Origin: Mollicutes bacterium | GTDB taxonomy: Bacteria > Bacillota_I > Bacilli_A > Izemoplasmatales > Izemoplasmataceae | DNA length: 16,101 nt | Direction of reading: 5' to 3' | Assembly: GCA_003552275.1 (NCBI GenBank) | Contig: PUKL01000070.1 | Coordinates: 1-16,101 of the forward strand | Made by a program: the position numbers and the translations under genes | The notes under the pieces: model-generated | Told to the model about the DNA's origin: nothing | The model's database searches: none | The model's input: the letters and a program-made list of their open reading frames with translations, nothing else | Part shown: positions 13,466-16,101 of the stretch, piece after piece | Layout: every line of letters starts with the position of its first letter | How positions within the stretch are numbered: the first letter of the stretch is position 1

Positions 13466-13987
13466 ATGTTCAAGCTGAAAGCTCCCAAAGAATCCCGGAC
13501 GCGCTTGAGAAACAAACTGAAAATCATCGATAGTAAGAAATACGAGTTCGTCGTGACGACGGACAAAGAATATGTTGAAGACGACAAAATCAACATCGTC
13601 TTTGACGAGGAAGACGCACTACGGGTCAACCGTATACTGAACCTCATCGCTCAGGGCGAGGACGTCTATATCGTAGGACACAGTCCCCGGGGCATGAAAC
13701 GGATAGAATCCCGGCGGATCCACTACTTCGTCGTTGAAGAGGAAGAAGTTTTCGCGGTTGTCCGTGACGGACGCTTCCGTGTCCGCATGAAACTCTATGA
13801 ACTTGAAGAAATGCTACAAAACAAGCATTTCATCCGCGTGAGCAAATACGCGATCGTGAACATCAACAAGATTGACTACATCAAGCCAGCGTTCAACTCC
13901 AAGCTGATACTCCATATGCGAAACGGAGACCAGGTTGAAGTGAACCGGCGCTACTACAAGACATTCAAGAAGACGCTGGAATTGTAG
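13466..13987 (+). CDS. Stand-alone LytTR-domain transcriptional regulator
   Basis: A 173-residue cytoplasmic DNA-binding protein. Residues about 80-173 are a LytTR domain: RRIHYFVVEEEEVFAVVRDG, LYELEEML (110-117), FIRVSKYAIVNINKIDYIKP (122-141) and the closing VEVNRRYYKTFKKTL. No response-regulator receiver domain precedes it. Instead there is a basic N-terminus and an alpha/beta segment of about 50 residues (YEFVVTTDKEYV, INIVFDEEDALRVNRILNLI), as in receiver-less LytTR proteins that are usually encoded next to a small membrane protein. Such regulators often control their own operon and are held in check by that membrane partner. GGAGG (13455-13459) sits 6 bases before the ATG. A direct repeat lies just upstream. 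The next gene starts 9 bp downstream and encodes a membrane protein with a propeller domain. Confidence 0.88.
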   Translation: MFKLKAPKESRTRLRNKLKIIDSKKYEFVVTTDKEYVEDDKINIVFDEEDALRVNRILNLIAQGEDVYIVGHSPRGMKRIESRRIHYFVVEEEEVFAVVRDGRFRVRMKLYELEEMLQNKHFIRVSKYAIVNINKIDYIKPAFNSKLILHMRNGDQVEVNRRYYKTFKKTLEL

Positions 13988-13996
13988 GGGGATCCC

Positions 13997-15958
13997 ATGA
14001 TGCAGACATTGATCCGGTTGGCCGAGTTCGTTTTCAACAACGCCCTCCTGTTGAGTGTCATACTTGTCGCCGTCCTCTTTTTCATGTTTCATGTGAAGCA
14101 ATTGTTCCAAGAGCTCCTGCTGAACAAGAAGCTGGACATCAAACAACGGGTTGTACGTAATCTGGAAAGGATTCCGTTCCGTTATGCCCGCTTGTTTTTA
14201 CGAAAACGCATTGTGGTCATCATGGTGCCCTTTGTCGTGGTTGCCGCCGTTTTCATGGCCGCCACATGGAATCCCATACTTTTCGAACACCATCTGGCCA
14301 GCATCTCGAACGAAGAAGACATCATGAAAGTGCACAACGATTTCGATGAACGCTTCTACGACTTCCACATCCTCGAAGCTGACAGCGAGGCGACCGACGC
14401 CGGCGTCATGCGCGTGTTGCGGATGCAAGAACCGACCCTCCACAAAGGCATTGACACAGTCGCCCATGATGACGATCATATCTTCACTATCGCCAACCGC
14501 GGCGTCGAAATCATCGCGGTTGACGGAAGTGAACTTGAACATTTGGGATATCTTGATTACGAAGAGATGAACATGGATGGCGTCTATCACTTGCACGGCA
14601 TCTTCGTCGACGACAACAGGCTTGTCGTGATGGGTTCCGTCACTGAAGACATCTCTCTCGGCGCCGCGAATGAAGCCTATTGTGAAGAAGAAGTCATCAC
14701 AGTGGTCCGGGTTTTCGATATCGATGACGGGTTCTCTCTGAAAGATACATATCTGATGGGGGGGAAAGTGACCGATGCCGCCTTTGAGAACGGAACACTC
14801 TCCCTCGTCACAAAGCAATACCTTCCCTTCGGATACGATAAGTTTCGTCCTGAAGATTACCTGCCTTGGATCTCCCGGAATGACGACACCCCCTACAGAC
14901 AGTCTTATGATGCCATGCATTACATAGAGAGAGTCGAACCGAACAGCTTCACTTCCTTCCATGCCATCGATTTGGAGCGGGAAACACACGACTTCCGCAC
15001 CCTCCTCATGGACTATCAAAGTGAAGTGAGAATCACGGACAACGCCTTCTATATCGCCGCGGACCATTACCGTTTCCGTAAGATCACCGACGGAATGCGA
15101 CTCTCGGACCCCGTGGAGTCCATCGATACCAGTCTGACGAAATTCCGTGTCGAGGCCGATGGGACCGTCCGCCATCGGGTGACGTTGAGTCTCCCCGGAG
15201 CCCTTGCCTTTCCCGAAGGATTACAGATGTCGAATGAGAGCGTTTTGCTTCTGACGAGGAAAGAAGACACCCACAGGCTCTTCAAGTTCGAGAAGAATCT
15301 CACTCATGCCACGATCGAGCACGAACTCCCCCGAGACATCCGTGTGGACAATCTCTTCTATCATGACGGAATTGCCTATTTGTCGTGTGAAACTGACGGT
15401 GTCAATGAGACGCGTCTCTATGCGATCACCACCAACAGTATCGACTTGTTGTCGGTGCACGAAGGCGTCTTGTTGAAGGAAATGATGATTCCTCGTACAG
15501 GAAGCCCCCTCTTCATCACGATGGAAAGGGTGGACAAAGAGTCGTTCACTCTCCAAGTCCATCATTTCGAAGAACAGCGGAACCTCGTCGCCACTACACA
15601 CACGATGAAATTGTCGGTCGCCGATTACAAATTCAACATCATCGATCGCTTTCCGGTCGACAGAGAGACATATATAGATTCCTCATCCCGAGTCATTCTA
15701 CCGCTATATGCCTTTACAACCCCTTCCACTCAGGATTCCCGTTATCCGAGCGTCTTGTTCATCCCATTGGATGAAGAGGGTCGGCTCCATTCCCCCGAGG
15801 CCCTGGACATGCGCGGTGTTCTACATGCCAGAAAACCCTTCAGCTATCGCTATCTGGAGCGGGACGGTCTGGTCTACCATATCACCCCCAGAGGCATTAC
15901 CGTTACCGTTGAAGATGAGCTGGAGACCGAAATCGTGGGCGAACTCGTCTTTCCTTGA
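13997..15958 (+). CDS. Membrane-anchored beta-propeller domain protein
   Basis: A 653-residue protein with two predicted membrane segments (about 13-31 and 72-90) joined by a strongly basic loop (32-71), which by the positive-inside rule lies in the cytoplasm. The remaining 560 or so residues would then be outside. That part resembles the secreted beta-propeller family known as Beta_propel/COG4880: an IDTVAHDDDHIFTIANRGVE opening, GIFVDDNRLVVMGS, SLVTKQYLPFGYDKFRPEDYLP (read in two blocks), SFHAIDLERE with ITDNAFYIAADHY, and repeated short strand motifs to the end. No catalytic motif or cell-wall sorting signal is visible. The function of this family is not established. Two adjacent ATGs (13997, 14000) are possible starts; GGGGG (13987-13991), overlapping the LytTR stop, supports either. 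The gene is tightly coupled to LytTR and ends in a strong terminator, so the pair forms a discrete unit. Confidence 0.82.
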   Translation: MMQTLIRLAEFVFNNALLLSVILVAVLFFMFHVKQLFQELLLNKKLDIKQRVVRNLERIPFRYARLFLRKRIVVIMVPFVVVAAVFMAATWNPILFEHHLASISNEEDIMKVHNDFDERFYDFHILEADSEATDAGVMRVLRMQEPTLHKGIDTVAHDDDHIFTIANRGVEIIAVDGSELEHLGYLDYEEMNMDGVYHLHGIFVDDNRLVVMGSVTEDISLGAANEAYCEEEVITVVRVFDIDDGFSLKDTYLMGGKVTDAAFENGTLSLVTKQYLPFGYDKFRPEDYLPWISRNDDTPYRQSYDAMHYIERVEPNSFTSFHAIDLERETHDFRTLLMDYQSEVRITDNAFYIAADHYRFRKITDGMRLSDPVESIDTSLTKFRVEADGTVRHRVTLSLPGALAFPEGLQMSNESVLLLTRKEDTHRLFKFEKNLTHATIEHELPRDIRVDNLFYHDGIAYLSCETDGVNETRLYAITTNSIDLLSVHEGVLLKEMMIPRTGSPLFITMERVDKESFTLQVHHFEEQRNLVATTHTMKLSVADYKFNIIDRFPVDRETYIDSSSRVILPLYAFTTPSTQDSRYPSVLFIPLDEEGRLHSPEALDMRGVLHARKPFSYRYLERDGLVYHITPRGITVTVEDELETEIVGELVFP

Positions 15959-15978
15959 TCAATCTATACGACACGATG

Positions 15979-16014
15979 AAAACAAAGCACCTTCCGCGGA
16001 AGGTGCTTTGTTTT
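15979..16014. terminator. Perfectly symmetrical bidirectional terminator
   Basis: An uninterrupted inverted repeat (arms 15979-15996 and 15997-16014) centred on CCGCGG, with AAAACAAAG on the left and CTTTGTTTT on the right. It provides a U-tract in both directions, as suits a site between a plus-strand gene ending at 15958 and a minus-strand gene ending at 16029. Confidence 0.93.
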
Positions 16015-16028
16015 GGCGTTATGATGGA

Positions 16029-16101
16029 TCAAGAATGTTTGGCGGCACATTCTTTCACCGCCGTGGCGATTCGGTCGACAACGCGTTTGTCGAAAGGTGA
16101 A
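16029..16101 (-). CDS. C-terminal fragment of a minus-strand gene, possibly malic enzyme
   Basis: A minus-strand frame enters from the right edge and ends at TGA (complement of 16029-16031), giving 23 residues: SPFDKRVVDRIATAVKECAA followed by KHS. The P-F/L-D-x-R-V-V...IA-AV...A pattern resembles the end of short bacterial NAD(P)-dependent malic enzymes, which oxidatively decarboxylate malate to pyruvate. The frame runs right up to the convergent terminator, as expected for a real gene end. With so few residues the family call is tentative; that a gene ends here is more secure. Confidence 0.45.
   Translation of the reverse strand, partial: SPFDKRVVDRIATAVKECAAKHS

Overview
The window looks like chromosomal DNA from a Bacillota-type (low-GC Gram-positive lineage) bacterium, although its own base composition is moderately GC-rich, especially at third codon positions. 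Support: an RNA polymerase delta subunit (rpoE), a lipobox-bearing zinc-binding lipoprotein, RqcP, a tilS-ftsH-rqcP-lysS block that resembles the Bacillus tilS-hprT-ftsH-...-lysS region, strong AGGAGG Shine-Dalgarno sites, and TATAAT promoters. Genes end in TGA, TAG or TAA, and tryptophan is encoded by TGG in the frames I checked. The standard bacterial code therefore applies and this is not a UGA-Trp mycoplasma. No sporulation gene is present where Bacillus would carry several. A lineage near Erysipelotrichia or the standard-code Mollicutes relatives is possible, but that is inference.

Layout. (1) 1-1930, plus: the 3' part of an NrnA-type DHH phosphoesterase, then a promoter, a DUF1934 gene and rpoE, closed by a terminator. 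(2) 1995-4804, plus: promoter, tldD and pmbA/tldE as a tightly coupled pair, terminator. (3) 4825-6413, plus: promoter, class II fructose-bisphosphate aldolase, an unrecognised 195-residue helical protein, and a terminator that works in both directions. (4) 12698 down to 6419, minus: tilS, ftsH, rqcP, a zinc-binding lipoprotein and lysS. (5) 12757-16014, plus: maf (divergent from tilS), a stand-alone LytTR regulator, a membrane-anchored beta-propeller protein, and a symmetrical terminator. (6) 16029-16101, minus: the last 23 codons of another gene, possibly malic enzyme.

Most genes are housekeeping: RNA turnover, transcription fidelity, peptide and membrane-protein proteolysis, glycolysis, tRNA-Ile modification, ribosome rescue, lysyl-tRNA charging and nucleotide sanitation. 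The accessory interest lies in three places. The LytTR/beta-propeller pair has an exact 11-bp direct repeat just upstream and looks like an uncharacterised sensor-regulator module. The zinc lipoprotein has no transporter genes beside it, a long His/Asp loop, and a non-His residue where the family's third metal-binding His is expected. The delta subunit has a long charged helix inserted between its folded domain and its acidic tail. No tRNA, rRNA, CRISPR array, insertion sequence or phage gene was seen. No gene-free stretch reaches 300 bases; the largest spacers (about 110-140 bp) are described as promoters and terminators.
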